Of a DNA stretch of 35,017 nt, positions 23,796-32,125 are shown one piece after another. The notes below the pieces were generated by a model. It saw only the letters and a program-made list of their open reading frames with translations, did not search any database and was not told where the DNA came from. The DNA comes from Opitutaceae bacterium (GTDB taxonomy: Bacteria; Verrucomicrobiota; Verrucomicrobiia; Opitutales; Opitutaceae), in assembly GCA_014376585.1 (NCBI GenBank), contig JACMRG010000148.1, positions 1 through 35,017 of the forward strand, read 5' to 3'. The position numbers and the translations under genes were made by a program. Position 1 is the first letter of the stretch, and each line of letters opens with the position of its first letter.

Positions 23796-26657
23796 ATGCC
23801 TATTACTGTCGTTGGACAACGTTGCATGAGTGAGCGCGAGCCCGAGTTGGGTCTCGGCGTGGTGGCGAGCGTGGATGCCGCCGCGCGACGGGTCGGAATC
23901 AATTTTCCTGCGACGGGCGAAAACCGGCTCTACGCGCTGGGCACGCCGGTGTTGAAGCGCGTGCAGTTTGGCGTAGGCGAGACCGTCGCGACCCGCGAAG
24001 GCGCGCCGCTGGTCGTCGAGGCCGTGGAAGAGACGGCGGGGGTGATTGTTTACGTGGGCGCAGGCGGGCGGCGCGTGCGTGAGGATGCGATTTCCGATGT
24101 GACGAGTGTGAGTCTGCCGCAGGAGCGGCTGATGGCGGGGCAGGTCGATCCGGGGGAAGTTTTCGACCTGCGGTATCGGGCGTTGCAGGCGCAGGTAAAA
24201 TTCCGGCAGTCGGATGTGCGCGGGTTTCTCGGCGGGCGGCTGGAGTTGATCCCGCACCAGTTTTTTATCCTGCAGGAGGTGTCGTCGCGCCAAGTCCCGC
24301 GCGTGCTGCTCGCCGACGAAGTGGGTCTGGGGAAAACCATCGAGGCGTGTCTGATATTGCAACGCCTGCTGGCGGTCGGGAAGGCGAAGCGCGTGCTGAT
24401 CCTCGTGCCGGAGTCGCTCACGCACCAGTGGTTCGTCGAACTGCTGCGGCGGTTCAACCTGTGGTTCAGCATCTACGACGAAGCGCGCTGCGTCGCGTGT
24501 GAAGGCAGCGAGCCCACGCAAAACCCGTTCCTCGCGGCCCAACTCGTGTTGGCCAGCGTGTCTTTCCTTGCGGGCAGCGAGAGCCGGCGCGATCAGGCGT
24601 TGGCGGCGGGCTGGGATATCGTCGTCGTGGACGAAGCCCATCATCTCGCTTGGACGACGGCGGCCGTGAGCCCCGAGTATGCGCTGGTGGAGCAACTGGC
24701 GCGGCGGTGCCCGGGGCTGCTGCTGCTCACGGCCACGCCGACCCAACTGGGCCTCGAAGGACATTTTGCGCGGCTGCGGCTGCTCGATCCGCACCGCTAT
24801 GATGACTTCGACCGCTATCTCGAGGAAGCGGAGAACTTCGGCGCGGTGGCGGGCATTGCCGAGAAGATCATCGACCAGAAACCGCTGAAACCGAAAGATC
24901 AGACGACGCTGCGAAAAATCTTTAACCGCGATCCGCAGCGACTGGGCGAGCACCTCGATGCGCTGGAGCAGGGCAGGGCGGGGGCGCGCGAGGCGTTGCT
25001 CAAGACGCTCCTCGACCAGCATGGCACGGGACGCGTGGTGTTGCGCAATACGCGCGCGGCGATGACCGGGTTTCCGAAGCGGAAATTTTGCCCGGTGGCG
25101 CTCACGGTGGAGAGCAACCTCACGCAACTCGCCCGGATTGCGCGTGAGTTGCAGGCCGAGGACACGGGCGCGGACGCATCGATCCGCTACGCTTTTAAAG
25201 AGGATCCGCGGATCGAGTGGCTGGCGGACTTCCTGAAGGAACAGCGCTCGGCCAAGGTCCTCCTCATCTGCAAATCCCAGCGCAAGGTCGCGGCCATCGA
25301 GGCGGCGTTACAGGAGAGGATCAACGTGAAGGTCGGCCTGTTCCACGAGGGGTTGCCGCTGGTGCAGCGCGACCGCAACGCCGCTTGGTTCGGTGAGCCC
25401 GACGGCGCGCAGTTGCTGATCTGTTCCGAGATCGGCAGCGAAGGGCGCAATTTTCAGTTCGCGCATCACCTCGTGCTGTTCGACCTGCCGTTGAATCCCG
25501 GTCTGCTGGAGCAGCGCATCGGGCGTCTGGATCGCATCGGGCAGACGCAGACCATCCGCATCCACGTGCCTTACGTGGTGGGCAGCGGCGAAGAGTGTGT
25601 CGTGGAGTGGTATCACCGCGGGCTGGACGCTTTCGAAACCTCGCTGCACGGCGGCAACGACTACCAGGACGCTTTCAAGGCCCGCCTGCTCGAGCGGGCG
25701 CGCACTTATGGCGAAGGCGGTAAGGCGGGGCGCGCCCAGCTCGACGCGTTGATCGCGGAAACTATCGCGTTCCGAAAGGTGCTGGCGCTCAAGATGCAGA
25801 AGGGGCGGGACCGGTTGTTAGAGCTCAACTCCTTTGATCCGAAGGTGGCCGAGCGCGTGATCGCCCGCGTGCGCGCGGTGGATGCGGATCCCTTCCTGCG
25901 GGATTTCCTCGTCGAGCTGCTCGATCATTTTGGCGTGCGGATCAAGGAGCACGAGGAAGGCGACGTGTTCCTCGATCCGAGTCACGCGTATATCGAGGGC
26001 TTTCCGTCCATCCCGCGCGACGGGATGCTCGCGACGTTCAGCCGCCAGCGCGCGATTGTGCGCGAGGACATCCGCTTCATCTCGCCCGATCACGCGCTCG
26101 TGCAGGATGCCATCGACCTCCTCATTGATTCGAAGGCGGGCACTTCGGCCTTCGGTTTCGTGAAATCGCGCACGCCCAATCTGCTGCTGGAGGCGGTTTT
26201 CGTGCTCGAGACCGTCGCCGATACGCGTTGGCACGTGGACCAGTTTCTGGCGCCCACTCCGGTGCGCGTGGTGATCGATCTCAAGGGCAACGACCTCACG
26301 GCGGCGCGGGAGACGACGGCGTTGGCGGATGATTTTGTGGACGGGACACTCCAGCGCTTTCTGTCGCGCCCAGGGTTCAATCCCGGATTATTGAAGACGT
26401 TGTTGGAGGCGGCGACGGCGGGGGCGGATGAGCGCGCGGCGGTTTTGAAAACTGCGGCGGCCGAGAAGGCGAACAGCGCGCTACGGGCGGATTTACAGCG
26501 CCTCATCGATCTCGGAAAAATCAACGACCACGTGCGGCCCGAGGAGATCGAGCTCGCGCGGGAGCAACTTGAGCGCACGCGCACCGCGATCACCGAGGCG
26601 CGACTGCGGCTCGATTCGATCCGGCTCATCGTCGAGGGACCGGGCACGGCGGATTGA
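23796..26657 (+). CDS. rapA: RNA polymerase-associated protein RapA (SWI2/SNF2 ATPase)
   Basis: A 953-residue Swi2/Snf2 ATPase that recycles RNA polymerase after transcription. The N-terminal Tudor-like region aligns with the E. coli protein (GQR...S...ELGLG.V..VD, FPATGENRLYA). The helicase core has PHQ (153-155), Walker A ADEVGLGKT (173-181), DEAH (279-282) with HHLAW, and motif III LLTATPTQLG. Helicase C contains SEIGSEGRNFQFAHHLVLFD, then LEQRIGRLDRIGQ. The rest is the RapA-specific C-terminal domain. ATG 23796 keeps the family's start (MPITVVGQR). The purine run GGAGGG touches that ATG, too close for a normal ribosome binding site. Confidence 0.95.
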   Translation: MPITVVGQRCMSEREPELGLGVVASVDAAARRVGINFPATGENRLYALGTPVLKRVQFGVGETVATREGAPLVVEAVEETAGVIVYVGAGGRRVREDAISDVTSVSLPQERLMAGQVDPGEVFDLRYRALQAQVKFRQSDVRGFLGGRLELIPHQFFILQEVSSRQVPRVLLADEVGLGKTIEACLILQRLLAVGKAKRVLILVPESLTHQWFVELLRRFNLWFSIYDEARCVACEGSEPTQNPFLAAQLVLASVSFLAGSESRRDQALAAGWDIVVVDEAHHLAWTTAAVSPEYALVEQLARRCPGLLLLTATPTQLGLEGHFARLRLLDPHRYDDFDRYLEEAENFGAVAGIAEKIIDQKPLKPKDQTTLRKIFNRDPQRLGEHLDALEQGRAGAREALLKTLLDQHGTGRVVLRNTRAAMTGFPKRKFCPVALTVESNLTQLARIARELQAEDTGADASIRYAFKEDPRIEWLADFLKEQRSAKVLLICKSQRKVAAIEAALQERINVKVGLFHEGLPLVQRDRNAAWFGEPDGAQLLICSEIGSEGRNFQFAHHLVLFDLPLNPGLLEQRIGRLDRIGQTQTIRIHVPYVVGSGEECVVEWYHRGLDAFETSLHGGNDYQDAFKARLLERARTYGEGGKAGRAQLDALIAETIAFRKVLALKMQKGRDRLLELNSFDPKVAERVIARVRAVDADPFLRDFLVELLDHFGVRIKEHEEGDVFLDPSHAYIEGFPSIPRDGMLATFSRQRAIVREDIRFISPDHALVQDAIDLLIDSKAGTSAFGFVKSRTPNLLLEAVFVLETVADTRWHVDQFLAPTPVRVVIDLKGNDLTAARETTALADDFVDGTLQRFLSRPGFNPGLLKTLLEAATAGADERAAVLKTAAAEKANSALRADLQRLIDLGKINDHVRPEEIELAREQLERTRTAITEARLRLDSIRLIVEGPGTAD

Positions 26658-26722
26658 GCAACGCGGAGTTCAGCTGACCAGAAACGGCCTGACTTCGGCG
26701 CGCGCGGAGTTTTCGTGGAGCG

Positions 26723-27646
26723 ATGAACTACGCGTGCCTGTTTCTCACTCTGATCGCGGTGGTGCCGCCCGCCGCGGCGGTAATCCCGGCGTCGTCCGCG
26801 CTGCAGGCGATCGTGGACCGTGCGGCGCAGACGGCGCTGACCGAGTTTGTTGAACGGAAACTCCAACCCCACCAACTCGCGATCACGCTGGTCGATTTGC
26901 GCGACCCGAATCAGCCGCAGCGGGCGAGTTTTCGCGGGGATCAGCCGATTTATCCGGCGAGTGTGATCAAGCTCTTTTATCTCGCCGCAACGCACCGCTG
27001 GCTGGAAGACGCAAAACTCACGGATACGCCGGAGCTGCGCCGGGCGTTGCGCGATATGATCGTAGATTCATCCGATGACGCCACGCACTACGTCATCGAC
27101 CTGCTCACGGGCACAACGAGCGGGCCGGAGTTGTCGGGGGCTGAACTCGCGGTCTGGTTTGAGAAACGATCGGTGGTGACGCGCTACTTCGCGCAGCTGG
27201 GCTACACCGGCGTCAATGCCAGCAAGAAACCGTGGGGCGACGGGCCGTATGGGCGCGAGTCGCAGGCCATCAAGCTGCTTGAGCCGAAGCGCAATATGCT
27301 CACCACCGATGCTACCGCGCGGTTGTGGGTGGAGATAGCGACCGGACGCTGCGTGACGGCGGCGCGCAGTGCGGAGATGTTGCAACTCCTCGCCCGTGAT
27401 CCGGCGTCCACGGATGCCGATCCCGACAATCAGGCGAAATTTACGGGCCCCGCATTGCCCGCCGGCGCGAAGCTATGGTCGAAAGCGGGCTGGACCAGCC
27501 AGACGCGGCACGACGCGGCGCTGATCGAGCTGCCCGGTGGCGCGCGGTTTGTGCTCGTGGTGTTTACGACGGATCACGCCAGTGAGCGCACGCTCATCCA
27601 GTCTGTGGCGCGCGTCGTGGTGAGCGGCATGATGGGCGCGCGCTAG
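26723..27646 (+). CDS. Class A beta-lactamase-fold serine hydrolase
   Basis: A 307-residue exported protein with a signal peptide (MNYACLFLTLIAVVPPAAA). The serine hydrolase motifs are S80-V-I-K83 (YPASVIKLFYL), S117-D-D119 in place of SDN, and SKAGW near residue 252 in place of KTG. Such divergent members (beta-lactamase2 family) are often of unknown substrate and not true resistance enzymes. The class A omega-loop glutamate is not evident, and the long EKR...YTGVNASKKPWGDGPYGRES insert is unusual, so I would not call it a beta-lactamase. Shine-Dalgarno-like GTGGAG lies 3 bp before ATG 26723. It follows rapA by 65 bp. Confidence 0.85.
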   Translation: MNYACLFLTLIAVVPPAAAVIPASSALQAIVDRAAQTALTEFVERKLQPHQLAITLVDLRDPNQPQRASFRGDQPIYPASVIKLFYLAATHRWLEDAKLTDTPELRRALRDMIVDSSDDATHYVIDLLTGTTSGPELSGAELAVWFEKRSVVTRYFAQLGYTGVNASKKPWGDGPYGRESQAIKLLEPKRNMLTTDATARLWVEIATGRCVTAARSAEMLQLLARDPASTDADPDNQAKFTGPALPAGAKLWSKAGWTSQTRHDAALIELPGGARFVLVVFTTDHASERTLIQSVARVVVSGMMGAR

Positions 27647-27732
27647 AAATCTACGGGCCGGTGAGAAGGTGATTGGGGCGGGGATTGCCCTTGCGGATGC
27701 GCACGGGGGTTTCCAGAACCACCGCCCCTCTC

Positions 27733-28602
27733 ATGCAGACCCAAGAAATTTCCCTCGAACAGATCGACATCTATGGCGGGACCCAAGCCCGTGCCCAGAC
27801 CAACGAGGATGCGATCGACGGCTATGGCGAAGAGATGAACCGCGGAACGGTGTTTCCGCCCATCGCGCTCTATTTCGATGGCACGACCTATTGGCTTGCG
27901 GACGGGTTTCACCGCTACCTCGCGGCCAAGCGGATCGGTCGGACCGCGATCACAGCCGAGGTGCAACCCGGAGGGCGGGTCGATGCTTTGAAGCATGCGC
28001 TCGGCGCCAACGCGGCCAACGGTGTGCACCGCAACAACGCGGATAAACGCAATGCCGTTGAGATCGCGCTGGAGGAATGGCCGGATCGGGCGAATCCGGT
28101 GATCGCGGAGATCTGCCGGGTGTCGGTGGAGTTTGTCCGCACCACGCGCGCGCAGCTCACGAAGTCGGGCCACCTTGCGCGGGCAGAGACCGTCGTCGGT
28201 CGCGACGGCAAGGAATACCCGGCGCAGATCGAGCGCGAGGCGCGGGGCAAGGCGGAAGGATCGTCCAGCGATAACAAGGGTGGCGGCGGTGGTGGCGGCC
28301 GGCCCGGCTCAAAGGGCGGGGGTGGATCGCTCGGCGGCGGCAACATGGAGATCGAGCGCGAGGCGCGGGCGATGATCCGGCGCGGCGAAATCAATCCCTT
28401 CGAGTTACCGACGATTTTCTCGGCCAACGCCGACGACTATGCGGCCACGGTTATTACCCTCCTCGGCAAGATGAAACGTGAAGACCCGAAGCGCAAAGCG
28501 GGTCTGTTGCGGATCAAACAGTGGGTCGAGAAGGCACTGGCCGGCGAAGTCGAGGTGCCGCCCGCCGAAGCCGAGGCCAGCCTCGCGGCCGAGCCGTCGT
28601 GA
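27733..28602 (+). CDS. ParB-like nuclease-domain protein with glycine-rich linker
   Basis: A 289-residue soluble protein. Residues 1-110 are a ParB/Srx-like domain (ISLEQIDIYGGTQARAQTNE, then FPPIALYFDGTTYWLADGFHRYLAA, with GFHRYLAA in place of the GExRxxA box). A helix-turn-helix-like stretch (EICRVSVEFVRTTRAQL) and VGRDGKEYPAQIEREA follow. A low-complexity glycine linker (about residues 180-205) separates this from a C-terminal helical domain (ARAMIRRGEINPFELPTIF). It is not a chromosome-partition ParB: there is no parA neighbour and no Box II helix-turn-helix of that family. The start is ATG 27733. Its role is probably DNA binding or regulation. Confidence 0.75.
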   Translation: MQTQEISLEQIDIYGGTQARAQTNEDAIDGYGEEMNRGTVFPPIALYFDGTTYWLADGFHRYLAAKRIGRTAITAEVQPGGRVDALKHALGANAANGVHRNNADKRNAVEIALEEWPDRANPVIAEICRVSVEFVRTTRAQLTKSGHLARAETVVGRDGKEYPAQIEREARGKAEGSSSDNKGGGGGGGRPGSKGGGGSLGGGNMEIEREARAMIRRGEINPFELPTIFSANADDYAATVITLLGKMKREDPKRKAGLLRIKQWVEKALAGEVEVPPAEAEASLAAEPS

Positions 28603-28624
28603 GTCGGGCGGTCTGGGTGTGCGA

Positions 28625-29016
28625 TTAATTCTTCGGCGGGATCAAGGCTCGGATGCGTGGGTCGCGCAGAAAGAGACCGCCCCAGATCGCCACACCCAAC
28701 ACGATGTGGGTATAAACCGGATCGCCGACGCGCAGGTGCGTCTGGATCGCGCCACCGAGGTATCCCGTGAGTAGGATCGCGCCCAGCACGGAGGTGCGCG
28801 GAATCGAATAGATCAACGTGCAGGAGAGTTCGAGAATGCCGAGGCCGACGGTGTGGCGGAGCGGGACGCCGAGGTGCTCAAAGCCCTTGGCGAGTTCGGG
28901 TGAGCTGCTAACTTCATCGCGGCACTAAAGAGCAACATTAACGCGGGCGCGGTCGTCATGACACGGACAGTCCAGAGGGCGGCTTTGGAAACGGGAGCAG
29001 TGGGGGTGATTTCCAT
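28625..29016 (-). pseudogene. DoxX-like small membrane protein, frameshifted
   Basis: The N-terminal part (start ATG 29016, LWTVRVMTTAPALMLLFSAAMKLA) and the C-terminal part (SSPELAKGFEHLGVPLRHTV, IPRTSVLGAILLTGYLGGA, HLRVGDPVYTHIV, WGGLFLRDPRIRALIP) together match the four-helix DoxX_2 family. They lie in frames that differ by one base, and the break is at about 28903-28911. Without the shift the protein would be about 130 residues. It is the last gene of the ArsR operon. Confidence 0.85.
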
Positions 29017-29106
29017 AGGGAGTGAGTTGTGGGACGAAGCGGCGTGGAGGATGAATGCGGGTGCGGAACCGGCAATCTCGCGATGAGCAACGGAGCGGGG
29101 TGACGT

Positions 29107-29570
29107 TTAGGCCAGCAACGGCCGGTTGAATTGGGCGCGCCAATTTTTACGGTCCGGGCTGGATTCGGGGCCGGCGAGGTAGCATTCCCACCAATCTTCC
29201 GCCGGGCGGTGGCCTTGGGTTTCGATCCAGTCGTTGAATTGGCCCCCCGCCGCGCCGAGGCCTTCGAAACTGCCGTTACAGACCGTGCGGGCGACTTTCA
29301 TCGCCGGCCATTGACTGAGCTTGACGCGGCCGGCGGCGGTGACGGATTTTGCGACGGCACGCTGATTTCAAAGTCCCACGCATCGGGAGACATTTTGCGA
29401 TGATGCGTGAACCACGGGCCTGCCGGCTTGATGTCCTGCGCCGCGAGAGTCGCCATCAGCTCCTGCAAGCCGGGCCCAATGACGTTTTGAATTTCGTCCT
29501 CGGGGATCTGGAGGTGGCTGATGGCCGTGGGTTGCGCCGCGGTCTGGATGATTTGAGGGGCGTCGATCAT
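29107..29570 (-). pseudogene. GyrI-like small-molecule-binding domain protein, frameshifted
   Basis: From ATG 29570 the frame codes for a GyrI-like effector domain (AAQPTAISHLQIPEDEIQNV, then GPWFTHHRKMSPDAWDFEISVP). At about 29351-29357 one base is missing. Restoring a G gives VPVAKSVTAAGRVK and joins the second half (QWPAMKVARTVCNGSFEGLG, FNDWIETQGH, WWECYLAGPESSPD). The unrepaired frame stops at about 29299. Confidence 0.87.
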
Positions 29571-29600
29571 GGTGGGGGTTGGTGATGAGGCGCACTCATT

Positions 29601-30165
29601 CTACGAACGATGGGGACGCTCCCGGACACGGCCCTCGCGAAATTCGTCATCACACGGTCTTTTAGGTTTCCCCAAATGAGTCTCAAGCTGATCCCAGGTG
29701 CCGCCCCAGCCTTGGCGCATGCTTTCGTGGTTGTCGTCGAAGCTCCGCTGCTGGGCGGCCGGGGCGTTGAACGCGGTCGAATGAATAGAGACGGTGGTCT
29801 TGCCGGCGTGCTCGGTGAACGTGACCATAATGAGTATCTCCGACAGCCAGGGATCGGGAAAGGGCGGGGGAACGACTTCGCCCGCGGGATTTGAAAACGA
29901 GTTATTCTACACGAGGCGATCAGGCGCGTTGATCTCAATAAATTTCCAGCAGACCCACATCTCGTGGCCGTCGGGAGTTTTTATGCAGACGCGGAAAATG
30001 CCCGTCGGGTCGGAAATCTAGTGGGGCTGTCGGACTGGTAAAACCTTTGGGGCCGAACCATTGCTTCAGCTCCTCCACCTCGGTCCACGCACGCCGGACG
30101 ACGGCGCGCGGCGCGGCGAATTCGCGTGAGATGAGGAAGGGCAGTGATGCGCCCGGTGGCAGCGC
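29601..30165 (-). pseudogene. SRPBCC/AHSA1-family domain protein 1, frameshift plus nonsense codon
   Basis: The sequence SLPFLISREFAAPRAVVRRA and ELKQWFGPKGFT begins an AHSA1-like lipid/ligand-binding fold. At 30001-30003 an extra G changes the frame; without it the text runs LDFRPDGIFRVCIKTPDG. A TAG at 29907-29909 then replaces what family members have as Tyr (DRLV-stop-NNSFSNPAGE). Downstream, MVTFTEHAGKTTVSIHS and HESMRQGWGGTWDQLETHL are typical of the family's C-terminus. No initiation codon is found; the sequence joins the end of the preceding gene directly, so a stop/start pair seems to be lost too. Confidence 0.85.
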
Positions 30166-30169
30166 GGGA

Positions 30170-30638
30170 TGCTCGGAGAGACGGGCGGCGTCGGCTTGCC
30201 GCCCGCGAACGCGCCGAATTCCCTGATGACGAAATCGCGATTTTCAGCGGAGGGAAAAACCATGCGGAGCGTGACCTTGGTCTGGGCCGCGCTGAGCGCG
30301 GCGAAACTCCAAGTGGCAACGAAGCTCATGCCCGGGCCGCCCTCGCGATGACCGCCGTGCATGTAAACGATGCGCTCAGGCTTCACGACTTCGCGGAAGA
30401 CACTGTGGTTGGGGTAATTTGTCCCGTCGGGGCCGCGCATCGTGTGCTTCCAGGCGCCGCCGGGACGAACGTCCATTTCCTCGATGGTCGTGGTGAAGCC
30501 GCGCGGGCCCCACCCGTGCACCACGTGCTTCGGATCGGTGATGGCCGACCACACGAGTTCGCGCGGCGCGCCGAGGGTGCGGGTGAGGAAAATATCCCGG
30601 TCCGCGGTGTCGGAGGCAGAGGAATTTTTGGAAGACAC
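30170..30638 (-). pseudogene. SRPBCC/AHSA1-family domain protein 2, C-terminal frameshift
   Basis: From GTG 30638 most of the domain is intact: TRTLGAPRELVWSAITDPKH, HGWGPRGFTTTIEEMDVRPG, MRGPDGTNYPNHSVFREVV, and MVFPSAENRDFVIREFGAFA. The last helix is shifted. Adding one G near 30195 restores GGKPTPARLSEHPA, the usual ending; as it stands the frame runs on without a family-like end to 30066. The main fold might still form, so this may be partly functional. Confidence 0.8.
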
Positions 30639-30660
30639 GGCGGATAAATTGAGGGGCGAG

Positions 30661-31115
30661 AGGGTAGGTGAGACGCGACGCGGTCGAAGTTCTGTTCGTT
30701 GGCGGGTAGGACGAAGGCTCTCACGCGGTTCGCGTCGTCGGATGAATCGAAGACCATGCGCCAGCTGCGCGTGGCCCGATCTGCGGTCGCAGCGAACGTC
30801 GGGGTCATTTCCAAGGCGTGGACCTGCTCCCGACGGCGGAAGACACTCCGCGCGGCGGGTATCACCGCGGTGAACACCGATGCATTGGGATAGGCCGCAC
30901 CGTCGGGGCTGTGCATCGTGAGGCGCCAGCGACCGCCCGGAGCGAAATCAAATTCGTGGATAATGTTTGGTTAAACCGCTCGGTCCCGACCATCGCGCGA
31001 GGCGGATGGGATCGGCGAAGGCGGCGAAGACCGCGGCGGGTAGAGCGGTGAAGACGCGGTTGGAGATGATTTCGAAGTCAGACCGATAATCGAGGCGGTT
31101 GGCCGGCGGGTTCAT
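30661..31115 (-). pseudogene. SRPBCC/AHSA1-family domain protein 3, frameshifted
   Basis: The ATG at 31115 overlaps the natural arsR stop as ATGA, a sign of translational coupling. The N-terminal half reads DFEIISNRVFTALPAAVFAA, and the frame then breaks at a run of three T (30966-30968; AAA in the coding strand). Removing one A gives FTNIIHEFDFAPGGRWRLTM, joining the second half (MHSPDGAAYPNASVFTAVIP, WRMVFDSSDDANRVRAFVLP, NEQNFDRVASHL). The repaired frame has no stop before the next gene. The end coordinate is approximate. Confidence 0.83.
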
Positions 31116-31519
31116 GGATTATCTTTTTGTTTACGGGTGCGGGCCGGGCGGGCGGCGGCGGCGGGCTTTTTGGCGTCGGCCTGTAATTTTTCCAGGTAGC
31201 CGTCGAGGCGGTCGAAGCTCTGCTCTCAGTGCCGGCGATTGGACCCCAGCCAATCGACGGCCTGTTTCAACGGCTCGGCCTTGAGGTGGCTCGGGCGCGA
31301 TTGGGCGTCGCGGCTGCGCTCGATGAGGCCGCTGCGTTCCGGCACGCGGAGGTGCTTAGAGATGGCCGGCAGATTCATGTCATGCGGCTCGGCGAGCGCG
31401 GTGACGGTGGTGTGGCCGGCGATCAAACGGGCGAGGATCGCGCGGCGCGTGGGATCGGCGAGGGCGGCGAAGGTGAGGTTGAGCTGGTCCGACGAAAGCA
31501 GGAGCACGCTGTCGCGCAT
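31112..31519 (-). pseudogene. ArsR-family transcriptional regulator with in-frame TGA
   Basis: A winged-helix repressor of the ArsR type usually encoded with SRPBCC genes: FAALADPTRRAILARLIAGH, then MNLPAISKHLRVPERSGLIE and HLKAEPLKQAVDWL. It ends early at a TGA (31226-31228) where relatives have Trp. The same frame then continues with EQSFDRLDGYLEKLQADAKK to a TGA at 31112-31114 overlapping the next ATG. Two further substitutions hit conserved positions (Leu to Pro in the HLxVxERAGL helix, Trp to Ser in the AQWRP motif). The start is ATG 31519. The DNA-binding part could still be made. Confidence 0.87.
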
Positions 31520-31521
31520 AC

Positions 31522-31537
31522 TTAACCAATCGGTTAA
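31522..31537 (-). promoter_or_regulatory. Likely ArsR-type operator
   Basis: TTAACC (31522-31527), AATC, GGTTAA (31532-31537): a perfect 6-bp inverted repeat two bases upstream of the arsR ATG. Such AT-rich palindromes close to the start are typical autoregulatory sites of SRPBCC-linked ArsR proteins. The site is intact although the operon is not. Confidence 0.65.
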
Positions 31538-31639
31538 TTGCGAATGCGGGCGGGTCAACGCGCTTGTCGGTTTTCTGGCCAACGCGGGGGCAAACACAGG
31601 AGACGTGCGGAGCGCCCTCTGTTTCCGCTACGGCTACTT

Positions 31640-32035
31640 TTAAGCTGATGTGGCGGGCTTGAGCGGTCTCAGCGTGGTCGCGTTCTGGACGGCGGCGAGC
31701 AACGTCGCCTCAGAAATGGGCTTCATCAGAATCGAGGAGACGCCGAGCGCACGGATCTTCGGCAACACGGCATGGTCGGCCGGAGAGGCGAGCATGATGA
31801 CGGGGATCGCGGTGAGATCGGGCTTCGACTTGAGCATCTCGAGCAGTTCCACGCCATTCATGATGGGCATATTCACATCGAGGAGGATCAGATCGGGCAG
31901 GGACCGATCCATGGCGAAGAGCGCGTTGTAGCCGTTGGTGGACTCGGTAATATCGCAGGCGTAGCCGGCGAGAACGCGTTGAACGAACTGACGCATGGCT
32001 TTGGCATCATCAACGGCGAGAATCTTGGTAAGCAT
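31640..32035 (-). CDS. Single-domain response regulator (CheY-like)
   Basis: A 131-residue receiver domain without an output domain. Acidic pocket residues D9 and D10 (ILAVDDAKAMR), phospho-acceptor D53 (LILLDVNMPIMNG) and K105 (LMKPIS) are present. A serine (in MLASPADH) stands at the usual Thr/Ser position. It could act in chemotaxis, in a phosphorelay or as a stand-alone regulator. No kinase is adjacent; the broken kinase at 22425-23611 is 8 kb away. The start is ATG 32035. Confidence 0.92.
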   Translation of the reverse strand: MLTKILAVDDAKAMRQFVQRVLAGYACDITESTNGYNALFAMDRSLPDLILLDVNMPIMNGVELLEMLKSKPDLTAIPVIMLASPADHAVLPKIRALGVSSILMKPISEATLLAAVQNATTLRPLKPATSA

Positions 32036-32125
32036 AAAAGGGGGACGCGGAACGAACCGCGTGGGCGCGAGCAGAAGGTGCGCGGTCGGAAACGCAACGG
32101 CGCCGGTGTCGGCCGGCGAGACGAT

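Noticed and set aside
23715-25127. 470-codon open frame on the minus strand opposite rapA
   Set aside because: Arg/His/Gln-rich composition without any motif and fully antisense to the helicase core of RapA.
26723-27646. Antibiotic-resistance beta-lactamase
   Set aside because: SDD instead of SDN, SKAGW instead of KTG, and no clear omega-loop glutamate. Kept as a serine hydrolase of unknown substrate.
28625-31519. Programmed frameshifting as the explanation for the broken operon
   Set aside because: The lesions are mixed insertions, deletions and nonsense changes without shared slippery sites, so decay explains them better.
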